64,000 bases of DNA from a virus. The translations under genes and the position numbers were made by a program. The stretch covers positions 1 through 64,000 of the IMG/VR virus record IMGVR_UViG_3300041586_000098; one strand, written 5' to 3'. The notes beneath the pieces are model-generated. The model saw only the letters and a list, made by a program, of their open reading frames with translations, was not told where the DNA came from and did not search any database. Shown one piece after another: positions 1-7,754 of the stretch; position 1 is the stretch's first letter, and the number at the start of each line of letters is the position of its first letter.

Positions 1-47
1 CAGAATTTAACTGGGAAGATCTTGAACAAGAACTTGGATTAGAATAA
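1..47 (+). CDS. C-terminal end of an upstream gene (partial)
   Basis: An open frame enters from the left edge and stops with TAA at 45-47. It encodes the acidic tail EFNWEDLEQELGLE. The next gene starts three bases later, so the two are probably cotranscribed. Nothing can be said about function from 14 residues. Confidence 0.55.
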   Translation, partial: EFNWEDLEQELGLE

Positions 48-49
48 AA

Positions 50-505
50 GTGAAAAAATTAAATGAAAATATAGAACTATCAAATATTGGAGGTATGGGA
101 CCTCTTCTACTTCCTACTGAAACATCTAATGGATCTGGCGATACTTTATCAGGAGAGGGTGATGCTGACGGAGAAAATAAAAAGAAACGTAAAGAGTTTT
201 TAAAGAAGTTTAAAACATTTGAACAATTCGTATATGAAAGCACCGAAAAATTCCCAGATGAATTAACAGGAAACGACAATATTATTTTTAAAAAACAAAG
301 AGAATCACCTAAAGGTGCGAAGTATTCTTTGTATTATAATGGGTATGATATCGAGTTCGGTGGAGTATTTTTTAATAGTGTTAACAGTTTAAAAAGATTC
401 ATGAACAATTATGTTCTTTCTAATAACATATATAATAAGTTAAGGTATAAAACAAAAGTAGAAATTGGTTCTAAAGAATCAAACTATTTATACGAAAGCA
501 ATTAG
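50..505 (+). CDS. Hypothetical protein with internal KTFEQF motif
   Basis: A 151-residue protein starting with GTG three bases after the previous stop; no ATG start would keep the N-terminal part. Residues 15-45 are rich in Gly, Ser and Asp, followed by a Lys-rich stretch and, near residues 54-63, KTFEQFVYES. That resembles the tag found at the extreme N terminus of several other proteins in this window, but here it is internal. The frame ends in TAG and stays open beyond it into the next small ORF. I do not recognise the family. If the tag marks capsid proteins, this could be a head-associated protein; that is inference. Confidence 0.6.
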   Translation: MKKLNENIELSNIGGMGPLLLPTETSNGSGDTLSGEGDADGENKKKRKEFLKKFKTFEQFVYESTEKFPDELTGNDNIIFKKQRESPKGAKYSLYYNGYDIEFGGVFFNSVNSLKRFMNNYVLSNNIYNKLRYKTKVEIGSKESNYLYESN

Positions 506-574
506 AAGATAATTAATTATTCAAATACTAAAACTAAAATCTTAGTTGGATTAAAAACAAATCTATTAAGAGAC

Positions 575-736
575 ATGAAAGACCGATATGATTTCCAAGA
601 AGATGGAGACAATATTTATTTTTTTAATGACAAAGGACATCATTTTGGAACCTTATTCGACATAGGAACTCGCTATCAAGAACTTAGAAATGATGGTTCT
701 ATCAATGGTTACGGTTGGATGAAAAAAGAAAAGTAA
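575..736 (+). CDS. Small hypothetical protein (53 aa)
   Basis: ATG at 575 opens a 53-residue frame ending in TAA, starting MKDRYDFQEDGDNIYFFND. It is in the same frame as the gene at 50-505: after the TAG at 503-505 no stop occurs until 734. It may therefore be a separate small gene or the distal half of a gene cut by an amber codon. It is rich in Asp, Gly and aromatic residues. Function unknown. Confidence 0.45.
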   Translation: MKDRYDFQEDGDNIYFFNDKGHHFGTLFDIGTRYQELRNDGSINGYGWMKKEK

Positions 737-818
737 ATTTAATCTCTAGAAAGGAATTGAAACTTTTTAAAAAGGCTCTGTATAATATACAGAGCTTTAA
801 TATTTAACAAGTATAAGT

Positions 819-1067
819 ATGCAATATACGTTCCGCCGTAATAATTTTTTACAATGGTCAAAATTACACCTATTGAAAATAGAATCCAGTATTAACAATT
901 GCACCACCCTAGAACAACTGAATGAATCTAAGACGTTAATTGATTATTTTATTATAATAACAAGCCTAGAGGATAATGTAGAAGACAATGATCTAGAATC
1001 TATTGCCTCTTTATTTTGGTTTAAAATAAATTTAAAAAAAATAATTATTTTGAAACAAAATAACTAA
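819..1067 (+). CDS. Hypothetical protein (82 aa)
   Basis: An 82-residue frame with ATG at 819, preceded by an AT-rich leader and followed 35 bases later by the DUF2828 gene. It looks helical, with alternating Leu/Ile and acidic residues in the middle and a basic, hydrophobic C terminus. No recognised motif and no signal peptide. It is probably real because it fills the space between two genes in the same direction. Confidence 0.5.
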   Translation: MQYTFRRNNFLQWSKLHLLKIESSINNCTTLEQLNESKTLIDYFIIITSLEDNVEDNDLESIASLFWFKINLKKIIILKQNN

Positions 1068-1102
1068 AGAGAGTATAACATAAGAATTTAAAAGTAAACA
1101 AA

Positions 1103-2527
1103 ATGAATTTCATAGACGCTTTAAGAACTAAAGATACTTTTACAGAAAACGGGATGCCAACTAATTCAACATCACTGAATGCGTGTGTAGACTTATTTTT
1201 TAATATAGGTGCAATGCGAGGTCAAGATAAATCCAGATTAATTTCTTTGTTTTTAAAGGCATATATCGAGGATCCAATGCGAGCTATGAAAATATTATTT
1301 TGGGCAAGAGATATCAGAGGAGGTGCAGGAGAACGTCAAATATTTAAGGACATATTAGTATACCTCGCAGCTGATCATGATCTTTCGCTTAAACCCAACT
1401 TAAAATTTATTCCAGAGTACGGTAGATGGGATGATTTATTACCATTGTTCGGAACTTATTTAGAGAAAGATGCGTTATTATTGATTAAAGATGCACTTGA
1501 TTCTAATAATTCACTATGTGCAAAATGGATGCCTAGGAAAGGAGTCAATGCAGCTAGGATTAAGTCATTTTTAAATTTAACGCCAAGACAATATCGAAAA
1601 CTACTAGTTAATTTAACAAATGTAGTTGAAACACAAATGTGTGCTAACGATTGGGATTCTATATGTTTTGGCAAATTACCTTCAGTTGCAAGCGCAAGAT
1701 ATCAAAAGGCATTTGGAAAAAATGCATATGAAACTTATTCAGCATATATTGAATCCTTAACAAAAGGAGAATCTAAAATTAATGCGGGAGCAGTATACCC
1801 TTATGACATAACAAAGACATTGCAACATGGTAATTCAATAGTAGCTAATGAACAATGGAAGGCGTTACCAAATTATATGGAAGGTACTACTGAAAATATA
1901 CTACCAATAGTAGACGTATCAGGTTCTATGAGTGTTCCTGCGGGAGGAAGCAAGAATGTATCATGTATGGATGTTGCAATATCATTAGGACTTTATATTT
2001 CAGAAAGAAATGAAGGTTCCTTTAAGGATGCATTTATTACATTTTCATCTAACCCTACGATTCAGGTGCTAAAAGGATCACTGTATGATAGATATTCTCA
2101 AATGAATTCATCAAAGTGGGGAATGTCAACTGATATTCAAGCGACATTTAAGATGATTTTAAAACATTCTGTTGAAAATAAATTAGAAAAAGAAGAAATG
2201 CCATCTAAGATATTAATATTATCTGATATGGAATTTGATCAAGCTGTAAATTCATGGAGGCAAAATGAAAAAGGATGGAATCCTAGTGTAAATGAACTGA
2301 TCAGTAAGACGTATAATGACGCTGGATATGATATGCCACAAATAGTATATTGGAATATTCAATCAAGGAATGGAGGAATTCCAGTTTCATTTAAAGAAGA
2401 TGGAACTGCACTTATATCTGGATTCTCTCCAGCTATAATGACAAGTATATTAGGCGGAAAAATTGAATCACCGTATCAAATAATGGACAAAACTATAATG
2501 AAAGAAAGATATAAACAAATAAAATAA
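1103..2527 (+). CDS. DUF2828 protein with TROVE-like region and vWA domain
   Basis: A 474-residue protein. The N-terminal two thirds contain RDIRGGAGERQIFK and later WMPRKGVNAARIK, which I associate with DUF2828, a family related to the Ro60/TROVE RNA-binding HEAT-like ring. The C-terminal third is a von Willebrand A fold: PIVDVSGSMSVP supplies the D-x-S-x-S metal-binding (MIDAS) site, and ILILSDMEFD looks like the later vWA strand. Ro-type proteins bind structured or misfolded RNAs, so an RNA-binding role is plausible but not shown. It is followed by about 315 bp with no ORF that could encode a structured RNA. Confidence 0.75.
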   Translation: MNFIDALRTKDTFTENGMPTNSTSLNACVDLFFNIGAMRGQDKSRLISLFLKAYIEDPMRAMKILFWARDIRGGAGERQIFKDILVYLAADHDLSLKPNLKFIPEYGRWDDLLPLFGTYLEKDALLLIKDALDSNNSLCAKWMPRKGVNAARIKSFLNLTPRQYRKLLVNLTNVVETQMCANDWDSICFGKLPSVASARYQKAFGKNAYETYSAYIESLTKGESKINAGAVYPYDITKTLQHGNSIVANEQWKALPNYMEGTTENILPIVDVSGSMSVPAGGSKNVSCMDVAISLGLYISERNEGSFKDAFITFSSNPTIQVLKGSLYDRYSQMNSSKWGMSTDIQATFKMILKHSVENKLEKEEMPSKILILSDMEFDQAVNSWRQNEKGWNPSVNELISKTYNDAGYDMPQIVYWNIQSRNGGIPVSFKEDGTALISGFSPAIMTSILGGKIESPYQIMDKTIMKERYKQIK

Positions 2528-2841
2528 ATAAAAAAAAATAAGATTCCATACAGCAAACAATAAAAAGCAAAACTATTAAGCAAATGGACAGGAATCTGGC
2601 GGATGGCTACAGCAACTAATAAACCAACAAATATGATAGTTAATTTTACATGTAAAATTAACACGTGGAAATCTTTAAAGGCCGACCACTATAAAAAATG
2701 GTACAAGGTCATACTTCTCTAATTAAGTATTCGAAAATATGTTGAATCTAGTAGACTTATATTTCGATTAACGAAGACTATAAAGAGGGATATTCTTGCC
2801 GAAGAAGAAAAAATACGAAAAGCCATCCCGTACTATTAAAA
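2528..2841 (+). ncRNA. Non-coding stretch, possible structured RNA
   Basis: About 315 bp after the DUF2828 gene hold no credible ORF on either strand. They contain a perfect 24-bp palindrome (2639-2662) and short complementary segments such as GACCA...TGGT...GGTC near 2682-2710. The stretch ends at a strong terminator. This fits the 3' end of a transcript carrying a structured RNA, perhaps a partner of the preceding Ro-like protein. No known RNA family was recognised. Confidence 0.3.
2639..2662. repeat. Perfect 24-bp palindrome
   Basis: The 24 bases are their own reverse complement: the left arm GTTAATTTTACA is followed directly by TGTAAAATTAAC. With no loop it could be a dimeric protein-binding site or form a hairpin in RNA. 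It lies in the non-coding stretch between two genes. Confidence 0.6.
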
Positions 2842-2842
2842 T

Positions 2843-2887
2843 AAACCCTGAAAACTGTTAATAACTTTTTATTCAGGGTTTTTTTAT
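2843..2887 (+). terminator. Rho-independent terminator
   Basis: AACCCTGAA (2843-2851) pairs with TTCAGGGTT (2872-2880), and a run of T follows to 2885. It closes the transcription unit containing the DUF2828 gene. Confidence 0.75.
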
Positions 2888-2897
2888 GTCTATTTTT

Positions 2898-2916
2898 TTG
2901 ATTATATTTACATATA
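2898..2916 (+). promoter_or_regulatory. Promoter-like motif TTGATTATATTTACATATA
   Basis: This 19-base motif recurs almost unchanged at 35268, 52641, 54388 and 59904, each time shortly before a gene. Here it follows a terminator and precedes the gene at 2942 by 25 bases, as expected for a transcription start. The core TATATTTA resembles the TAnnTTTG -7 element of Bacteroidota promoters. Confidence 0.6.
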
Positions 2917-2941
2917 GAAATTAATACAAAACTTAAATATT

Positions 2942-3172
2942 ATGAATAGAGAAACAGCAATTCAAATTACTTTAAATGCGTTAAACAAGTTAACATGTAC
3001 TATCGCACATCAAATATTTGTTGAAGAATGTGAATGCCAAATCGATATGCTTAATACATATATTTGGAATAAATATGAAGTAGGAGGGTGGCAATACACC
3101 AATGGAATCAGCTGTTTCGATAATTTAAAAAATGCATACTTAGAAAAGGCATTAAATACTTATAGAATATAA
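2942..3172 (+). CDS. Hypothetical protein (76 aa)
   Basis: A 76-residue frame directly downstream of a repeated promoter motif. It starts MNRETAIQITLNALNKLTCT and contains a CxC pair (ECECQ) in the middle. Mostly helical, no membrane segment. It is the first gene of a unit that continues with the gene at 3223. Function unknown. Confidence 0.6.
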   Translation: MNRETAIQITLNALNKLTCTIAHQIFVEECECQIDMLNTYIWNKYEVGGWQYTNGISCFDNLKNAYLEKALNTYRI

Positions 3173-3222
3173 TATTAAACAAAAAACAAAATTAAAGTAT
3201 AACATTTAAACATAATAATTTT

Positions 3223-3492
3223 ATGAATATATTAGATGAAGCAAGCGGTATAGTAAATAATCGCTCAGAAGAAGCAGACAGAAACTACGGTCCATTTTCA
3301 GAAGGAATGGATAGGGCTGCCTTGATTTTTCAAGGCATGACAGGTATTGAAGTAACAGGTGAACATATGTTTAAGGCATTAGTCGCTCTGAAATTTTCAA
3401 GAGAATCATACAATCACAAGCGTGATAATTTATTAGATGCAGTTGCATACATTCAAGGATTAGATAATTATATTAATGAAAAAGAAGATTAA
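3223..3492 (+). CDS. DUF6378-like phage protein
   Basis: An 89-residue protein. The segment RNYGPFSEGMDRAALIFQG, the later MFKALVALKFSRESYNHKRD and the ending LLDAVAYIQGLDNYI match my memory of the small DUF6378 family, common in phages and resembling a short all-alpha helical bundle. Such proteins often lie near nucleotide metabolism genes, and a dUTPase-like enzyme follows about 1.2 kb downstream. No catalytic function is established. The stop is followed after one base by the next ATG. Confidence 0.6.
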   Translation: MNILDEASGIVNNRSEEADRNYGPFSEGMDRAALIFQGMTGIEVTGEHMFKALVALKFSRESYNHKRDNLLDAVAYIQGLDNYINEKED

Positions 3493-3493
3493 T

Positions 3494-4591
3494 ATGAAAA
3501 TACTATTCACAGGATGTACTGCAAAGCAAACCGACGATAATGCATGGAAAAGAGCAAGGGTAAAAAGAATTGATGACAGTTCTATTATATGTAACTCTCT
3601 AAGGAAACAAGGATATTTAGTAGATAGACGTAAGGTGAAATGGGGTGATGATCTTTCTGAATATGGCTTAGCTATTATTGGAATAGGTCAATTTGGCTCA
3701 AACAATTATTCAGGAGAAATCTTTAACGTGATGTATGCCCTTAAGACTGTAAAAAATGTCATAGTATTTCATGAGGATTGGAAAATAGACGGAACTATGA
3801 AATCTTGGGAAAAAATGCTAGATCAAGCAGTCTTTGATAAATCTATATCAAAGAAATGGAGTGATGGTAGATATTTTTATGGAGGAGTAGATAATCCATT
3901 GTTTAATCCAATCGAAGCAGTTGAAGTTATTAGAGATATTGTTGATGGTAAATTTGAAAATGCATTAATTCCAGCATTTGATTGGGGTGATAAAGAAAAG
4001 ATCAGAGATATTATTAAAGCAAAAAATATCTATAACTTAGATTTAACACCATATGTCCTTGATAATTGGAATATAAGTATTAACACGCCTCTTCAAGTAA
4101 AGGAAAGAAAGCATATGTTAGCTTCTATTGTCGATCATAGTCCATGGGTTCGCCGAAATAAATTAAAATGGCCAGTAGATTATTTTGGAGCAAAGAGTAT
4201 TAAAACAGCACATTTACTTGATACTGAAACTGACGTATTTGAAACTTGTGGAAAGTATTGGGGAATTCTTTGTCCTGAATATCCACATGCAGGTTCAGGA
4301 TGGTTTCGCATAAGATGGATTTATGCTGCAATTCAACAATCAATCTTACTGTCCTCACCGAAGGATTTAGAGGCACTTGGATTACCTCAGAAGAACATAG
4401 AAGAGTTGAGTGATATTCAATTAGAAGAATATGCACAAACCCAGTCAAGCACTATATTATCATACATGTGGAGCAAAGAAGACTTTGACAATAGGATACA
4501 TTTGGTTGTAAGCGAAGTTGGAAGTAATTGTCTAACACAAAATAAACAAAATTACGCTCCTCCTATTCTTAAGCAAAGCTTTTTATTTTAA
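3494..4591 (+). CDS. Putative GT-B-like glycosyltransferase
   Basis: A 365-residue protein. I place the start at ATG 3494 (MKILFTGCTAKQ), right after the preceding stop at 3492; an upstream ATG at 3476 would overlap that gene. The opening strand, the middle strands AIIGIGQFGS and NVIVFHEDW, and a C-terminal segment ILCPEYPHAGSGWFRIRW look like a two-Rossmann GT-B enzyme. A phage enzyme of this type could modify hypermodified bases in DNA, as the T4 glucosyltransferases do. No base-modifying partner is visible in the window and no family was recognised with certainty. It ends just before a terminator. Confidence 0.35.
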   Translation: MKILFTGCTAKQTDDNAWKRARVKRIDDSSIICNSLRKQGYLVDRRKVKWGDDLSEYGLAIIGIGQFGSNNYSGEIFNVMYALKTVKNVIVFHEDWKIDGTMKSWEKMLDQAVFDKSISKKWSDGRYFYGGVDNPLFNPIEAVEVIRDIVDGKFENALIPAFDWGDKEKIRDIIKAKNIYNLDLTPYVLDNWNISINTPLQVKERKHMLASIVDHSPWVRRNKLKWPVDYFGAKSIKTAHLLDTETDVFETCGKYWGILCPEYPHAGSGWFRIRWIYAAIQQSILLSSPKDLEALGLPQKNIEELSDIQLEEYAQTQSSTILSYMWSKEDFDNRIHLVVSEVGSNCLTQNKQNYAPPILKQSFLF

Positions 4592-4605
4592 AATTAAATT
4601 AAATT

Positions 4606-4631
4606 AAAAACCCTGTAATACTGGGTTTTTT
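4606..4631 (+). terminator. Rho-independent terminator
   Basis: AAAAACCC and GGGTTTTTT flank a nine-base loop and end in a T run, 15 bases after the stop of the preceding gene. Confidence 0.65.
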
Positions 4632-4690
4632 TATGTGAAACAAACAGTCGTATTTTAATAAAACTACTATAAACATATAAAAAATTAATT

Positions 4691-5158
4691 ATGGCAAATA
4701 TTGACAATGAATGTAAAGATTTAGAAGTAAATGACTTCTACTCAAATTCAACAACGCACTTGGCTGACATTATGGAAAACCAAAAGAAAATGCAAGAGCA
4801 AACTTATGGTTTTAATTTTGAAGACATGTCTATTAGAGATGTAATGGATTTTTGGCACGTTAACACACATGCGCTTATTGACGAAGTTCATGAAATGACA
4901 GATGCACTCGGAGGTATTAAAGACGGTAGTGGTAATGCAGTATGGAAGTACTGGAAAAAAGATTTTGGTAAGTATGAAACTATGAAAGTTTCAGATTTAT
5001 CTGAAGGAGATAAAAAGGAATTGTACATGGAATTTGTAGATATAATTCACTTTATGTTTAACTATGCGTCCTCAATTGGATTAGATGCAAAGACCACTTT
5101 TAACTACTATTTTGCTAAAGCAGCAGAAAATGTACAACGACAAAAAGATGGCTATTAA
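4691..5158 (+). CDS. Dimeric dUTPase / MazG-like all-alpha NTP pyrophosphatase
   Basis: A 155-residue helical protein. ALIDEVHEMTDALG and, about 65 residues later, LYMEFVDIIHFMFN give the ExxE ... ExxD arrangement of metal-binding residues found in dimeric dUTPases and MazG-like pyrophosphatases. These enzymes hydrolyse dUTP to dUMP and keep uracil out of DNA. The neighbouring ribonucleotide reductase fits a nucleotide-supply role. A TGTGAAACA motif at 4635 suggests a promoter of its own, although the -10 spacing there is poor. Confidence 0.65.
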   Translation: MANIDNECKDLEVNDFYSNSTTHLADIMENQKKMQEQTYGFNFEDMSIRDVMDFWHVNTHALIDEVHEMTDALGGIKDGSGNAVWKYWKKDFGKYETMKVSDLSEGDKKELYMEFVDIIHFMFNYASSIGLDAKTTFNYYFAKAAENVQRQKDGY

Positions 5159-5182
5159 AGAACAAAATAGTCTAAATAAATA

Positions 5183-5191
5183 GATATATAA
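5183..5191 (+). promoter_or_regulatory. Late-promoter-like GATATATAA
   Basis: GATATATAA lies 34 bases before the polymerase start. The same motif is found before most structural genes of the window; compare the T4 late promoter TATAAATA. Confidence 0.4.
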
Positions 5192-5224
5192 AATCCACAA
5201 TAATAACTTACTAAAATTAAATAG

Positions 5225-6622
5225 ATGATTCTTGACATTGAGCAAAGGGATAAAGACGTTATTATTTCGTATTATAATACAGAAGGAGAAGTAGCGTTTA
5301 AACAATATCCCGTAAGTAATTTTCAGAATTGGTATGTATGCGAGGACAAAGATAAAGCAGCCAGTACTCAATTTAAAAATTGGGATGGTAGATCTGTTAA
5401 ACTTGGAAATGGAAGACAATATAATAAGTTTTCCATTCTTTATTTTCTAGATAGTCTATCTGAAAAAGATAAGGCAGATCTTACTGCATATAATATGCCA
5501 AAAACATATTTTGTAGATATTGAAACTGAGATAGTTGATGGTTTTCCAAAGGCAGAAGAGGCTAAAAGTAGAATATTATCATTTTCAATAATCACACCTG
5601 ACCGCAAGGCAATAGTTCTTGGATTAGAAGACATGGCATCTGATAAAATTCAAAAGATTCAAGATGATACTAATGAGTATTTTAAGGATTTTGACATGGA
5701 TTGGGAATTTAAATATCATAAGTTTAATTCTGAATATGATATGGTATATACATTCCTGTTTAAGTTTTTACCTAAATTTCCGATGATGACGGGTTGGAAT
5801 TTTATTAATTATGACTGGCAATATATTACAAACAGATGTAAAAGATTACAGATAGATATTAAAGATATTGGAAGGACAAAATCAGTAGATAACAGAGATT
5901 CAAGACCTTTACACCTTGGAATTTTAGATTATATGCAATTATATGACAAGTATGATAGAAGTGTAAAAGTAAAGGAATCCAACTCCCTTGATTATGTTTC
6001 TAGTCAAGTCCTTAATGTTAATAAAATCAAGTTCACAGGATCATTGCAAGACCTGTACCGTGACAACTTTGTTAAATACATATATTATAATGTAGTCGAT
6101 TCAGTTTTAGTGTACTATATCGATCAAAAACTAAAGTCAATGGAAGTTCTTTTAACTCTTGCAAATATTACAAATATGCCATTGTATAAGGCAAGTTCTC
6201 CAGTGGCAGTTACTGAAGCAATTATGGCTAGAAAACTAGCAGAACAAGGAATGCGAATTGGTAGTGAAGAAAAAACAGATAGCAGTAAAGATACTCAGTA
6301 TGCAGGAGCTTATGTTAAGGAACCTACACTAGGATATTATGAAGGAGTAAGTGCATTCGATTTTGCTTCGCTATATCCTTCAATAATGCGTCAGTTTAAT
6401 ATTTCACCGGATGCGTATATTGAAAAAATTTACAAGAGTGAAATAGAAGAAAGAAGAAAGGATAGAAGTGTTATTGTATGCGACAATGGAGTTGTTTATA
6501 AAACAGAAGACTCTATTCTTAGAAAAATATTAAGTGATCTATATAATCAACGCAAGGATTACAAAAAAACATCATATACATATTTTACACTCGCAGATAA
6601 ATTAAAGAAAAGACTTAAATAA
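5225..6622 (+). CDS. 43A: Family B DNA polymerase, N-terminal half (exonuclease plus motif A)
   Basis: This 465-residue piece carries the N-terminal and 3'-5' exonuclease domains: YFVDIETEI (D98, E100; Exo I), TGWNFINYDW (Exo II) and YNVVDSVLVYY (Exo III). It continues into the palm with motif A, DFASLYPSIM from residue 379. It ends in the fingers after LYNQRKDYKK, where T4 gp43 has FNQRK. Motifs B and C are missing here and lie in the ORF at 13090-14286. No intein block is visible at the break. Split gp43 genes are known in some Aeromonas T4-like phages and in Rhodothermus phage RM378. The two subunits presumably assemble into one replicase. Confidence 0.9.
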   Translation: MILDIEQRDKDVIISYYNTEGEVAFKQYPVSNFQNWYVCEDKDKAASTQFKNWDGRSVKLGNGRQYNKFSILYFLDSLSEKDKADLTAYNMPKTYFVDIETEIVDGFPKAEEAKSRILSFSIITPDRKAIVLGLEDMASDKIQKIQDDTNEYFKDFDMDWEFKYHKFNSEYDMVYTFLFKFLPKFPMMTGWNFINYDWQYITNRCKRLQIDIKDIGRTKSVDNRDSRPLHLGILDYMQLYDKYDRSVKVKESNSLDYVSSQVLNVNKIKFTGSLQDLYRDNFVKYIYYNVVDSVLVYYIDQKLKSMEVLLTLANITNMPLYKASSPVAVTEAIMARKLAEQGMRIGSEEKTDSSKDTQYAGAYVKEPTLGYYEGVSAFDFASLYPSIMRQFNISPDAYIEKIYKSEIEERRKDRSVIVCDNGVVYKTEDSILRKILSDLYNQRKDYKKTSYTYFTLADKLKKRLK

Positions 6623-6684
6623 CTAAACATTAAAAACTAAACATTAAAAACTAAACATTAAAAACTAAACATTAAAAACTAAAC
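6621..6684 (+). repeat. 14-bp tandem repeat, about 4.6 copies
   Basis: The unit AACTAAACATTAAA is repeated four times without change and then cut after AACTAAAC. It begins at the stop codon of the polymerase N half and ends just before nrdB. It could be a slippage product marking a rearrangement junction or an array of binding sites. Confidence 0.8.
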
Positions 6685-6700
6685 AAAATAAAAAATTAAT

Positions 6701-7681
6701 ATGAACAATAATATCTTTGAAAAAAGAGTAAATATTTTACCTTACGAATATCCAATGTTACTTGCATATAAAGATGCAATTAGACACTCATACTGGATTC
6801 ACACTGAATTTAATTTCACAACAGACATTGATGATTTTAAGAGTAAAATAACAGAAGAGGAAAGAGAAGTTATAAAAAGGTCAATGTTGGCAATAGCGCA
6901 AATTGAAGTAAATGTAAAAACATTTTGGGCTGACCTTTACAAAAGAATGCCAATTACCGAAATCGGAGATGTAGGAATGACGTTTGCGGAATCAGAAGTA
7001 AGGCATAAAGATGCATATGCACAATTACTTAGAATTTTAGGATTAGAAGAGGAATTTAAAAATGTAGTTGAAATTCCAGCAATTAAAGATAGAATCGCAT
7101 ATCTATCAAAATACCTAGATGGTACCAGAAGTAAAGATAATAAAATGTATACTAAATCTGTACTTTTATTTTCACTATTCATTGAGCATGTTAGTTTATT
7201 TAGTCAATTTTTAATCATGATGTCGTTTAACAAAGAAAAAAACCTTTTTAAAGGTATTTCAAATGTAGTTGAAGCGACAAGTAAGGAAGAAGAAATTCAT
7301 GGAAATTTCGGCTCAGAACTAATTAACATTATTAAAAAAGAAAATCCAGAATGGTTTGACGCAGAATTCGAAGAACTAATAGATTCAGCATGTAAAAAGG
7401 CTTATGCATCTGAGGTTAAAATACTTGATTGGATTTTTGAAAAAGGAGAATTAGATTTTTTATCTAAAGATACAATTAAGCAATTTATTCAAAACAGATT
7501 TAACAATTCATTAGGTAGAATCGGAATGAAGCCTGTATTTGATGTAGATTTTAATGAAATAGAAAAAACATTATGGTTTGACATTGAAATTCTATCAACA
7601 AAGGAGGGAGACTTCTTTTACAAAAAAAGTATCGATTATTTTAAGAAATCAAAGTCAATTACTGAAGATGATTTGTTCTAA
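6701..7681 (+). CDS. nrdB: Ribonucleotide reductase class I small subunit
   Basis: A 326-residue protein with the ferritin-like diiron fold of NrdB. The helix FAESEVRHKDAYAQL has the E-x2-H-x3-Y pattern that supplies two iron ligands and the tyrosyl radical, and EATSKEEEIHGNFG supplies the second E-x2-H set. It forms the stable radical used by NrdA to reduce ribonucleotides. The large subunit follows after an inserted HNH endonuclease gene. Length is close to other phage NrdB proteins. Confidence 0.92.
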   Translation: MNNNIFEKRVNILPYEYPMLLAYKDAIRHSYWIHTEFNFTTDIDDFKSKITEEEREVIKRSMLAIAQIEVNVKTFWADLYKRMPITEIGDVGMTFAESEVRHKDAYAQLLRILGLEEEFKNVVEIPAIKDRIAYLSKYLDGTRSKDNKMYTKSVLLFSLFIEHVSLFSQFLIMMSFNKEKNLFKGISNVVEATSKEEEIHGNFGSELINIIKKENPEWFDAEFEELIDSACKKAYASEVKILDWIFEKGELDFLSKDTIKQFIQNRFNNSLGRIGMKPVFDVDFNEIEKTLWFDIEILSTKEGDFFYKKSIDYFKKSKSITEDDLF

Positions 7682-7707
7682 TTAATGTTCTTTTTTGATA
7701 AAAAAAG

Positions 7708-7754
7708 TCATGTGATTGAGATATATAAACTATAAAAATATAGCAATCACATGA
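7708..7754 (+). promoter_or_regulatory. Inverted repeat enclosing a late promoter and the HNH start codon
   Basis: TCATGTGATTG (7708-7718) is perfectly complementary to CAATCACATGA (7744-7754). The loop contains GATATATAAA (7720-7729), and the right arm contains the start ATG at 7751. A transcript coming from nrdB would fold and hide the start codon; one starting at the loop promoter would lack the left arm. T4 uses this arrangement to delay I-TevI. Confidence 0.65.

Noticed and set aside
2476-2664. 62-residue hydrophobic minus-strand ORF in the non-coding stretch
   Set aside because: Very hydrophobic because of poly-A/T runs, overlaps the end of the DUF2828 gene and crosses the palindrome; no promoter in the right direction.
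5081-5419. 112-residue minus-strand ORF upstream of the polymerase
   Set aside because: Overlaps dUTPase-like and polymerase genes with good motifs and has membrane-like composition expected from antisense AT-rich DNA.
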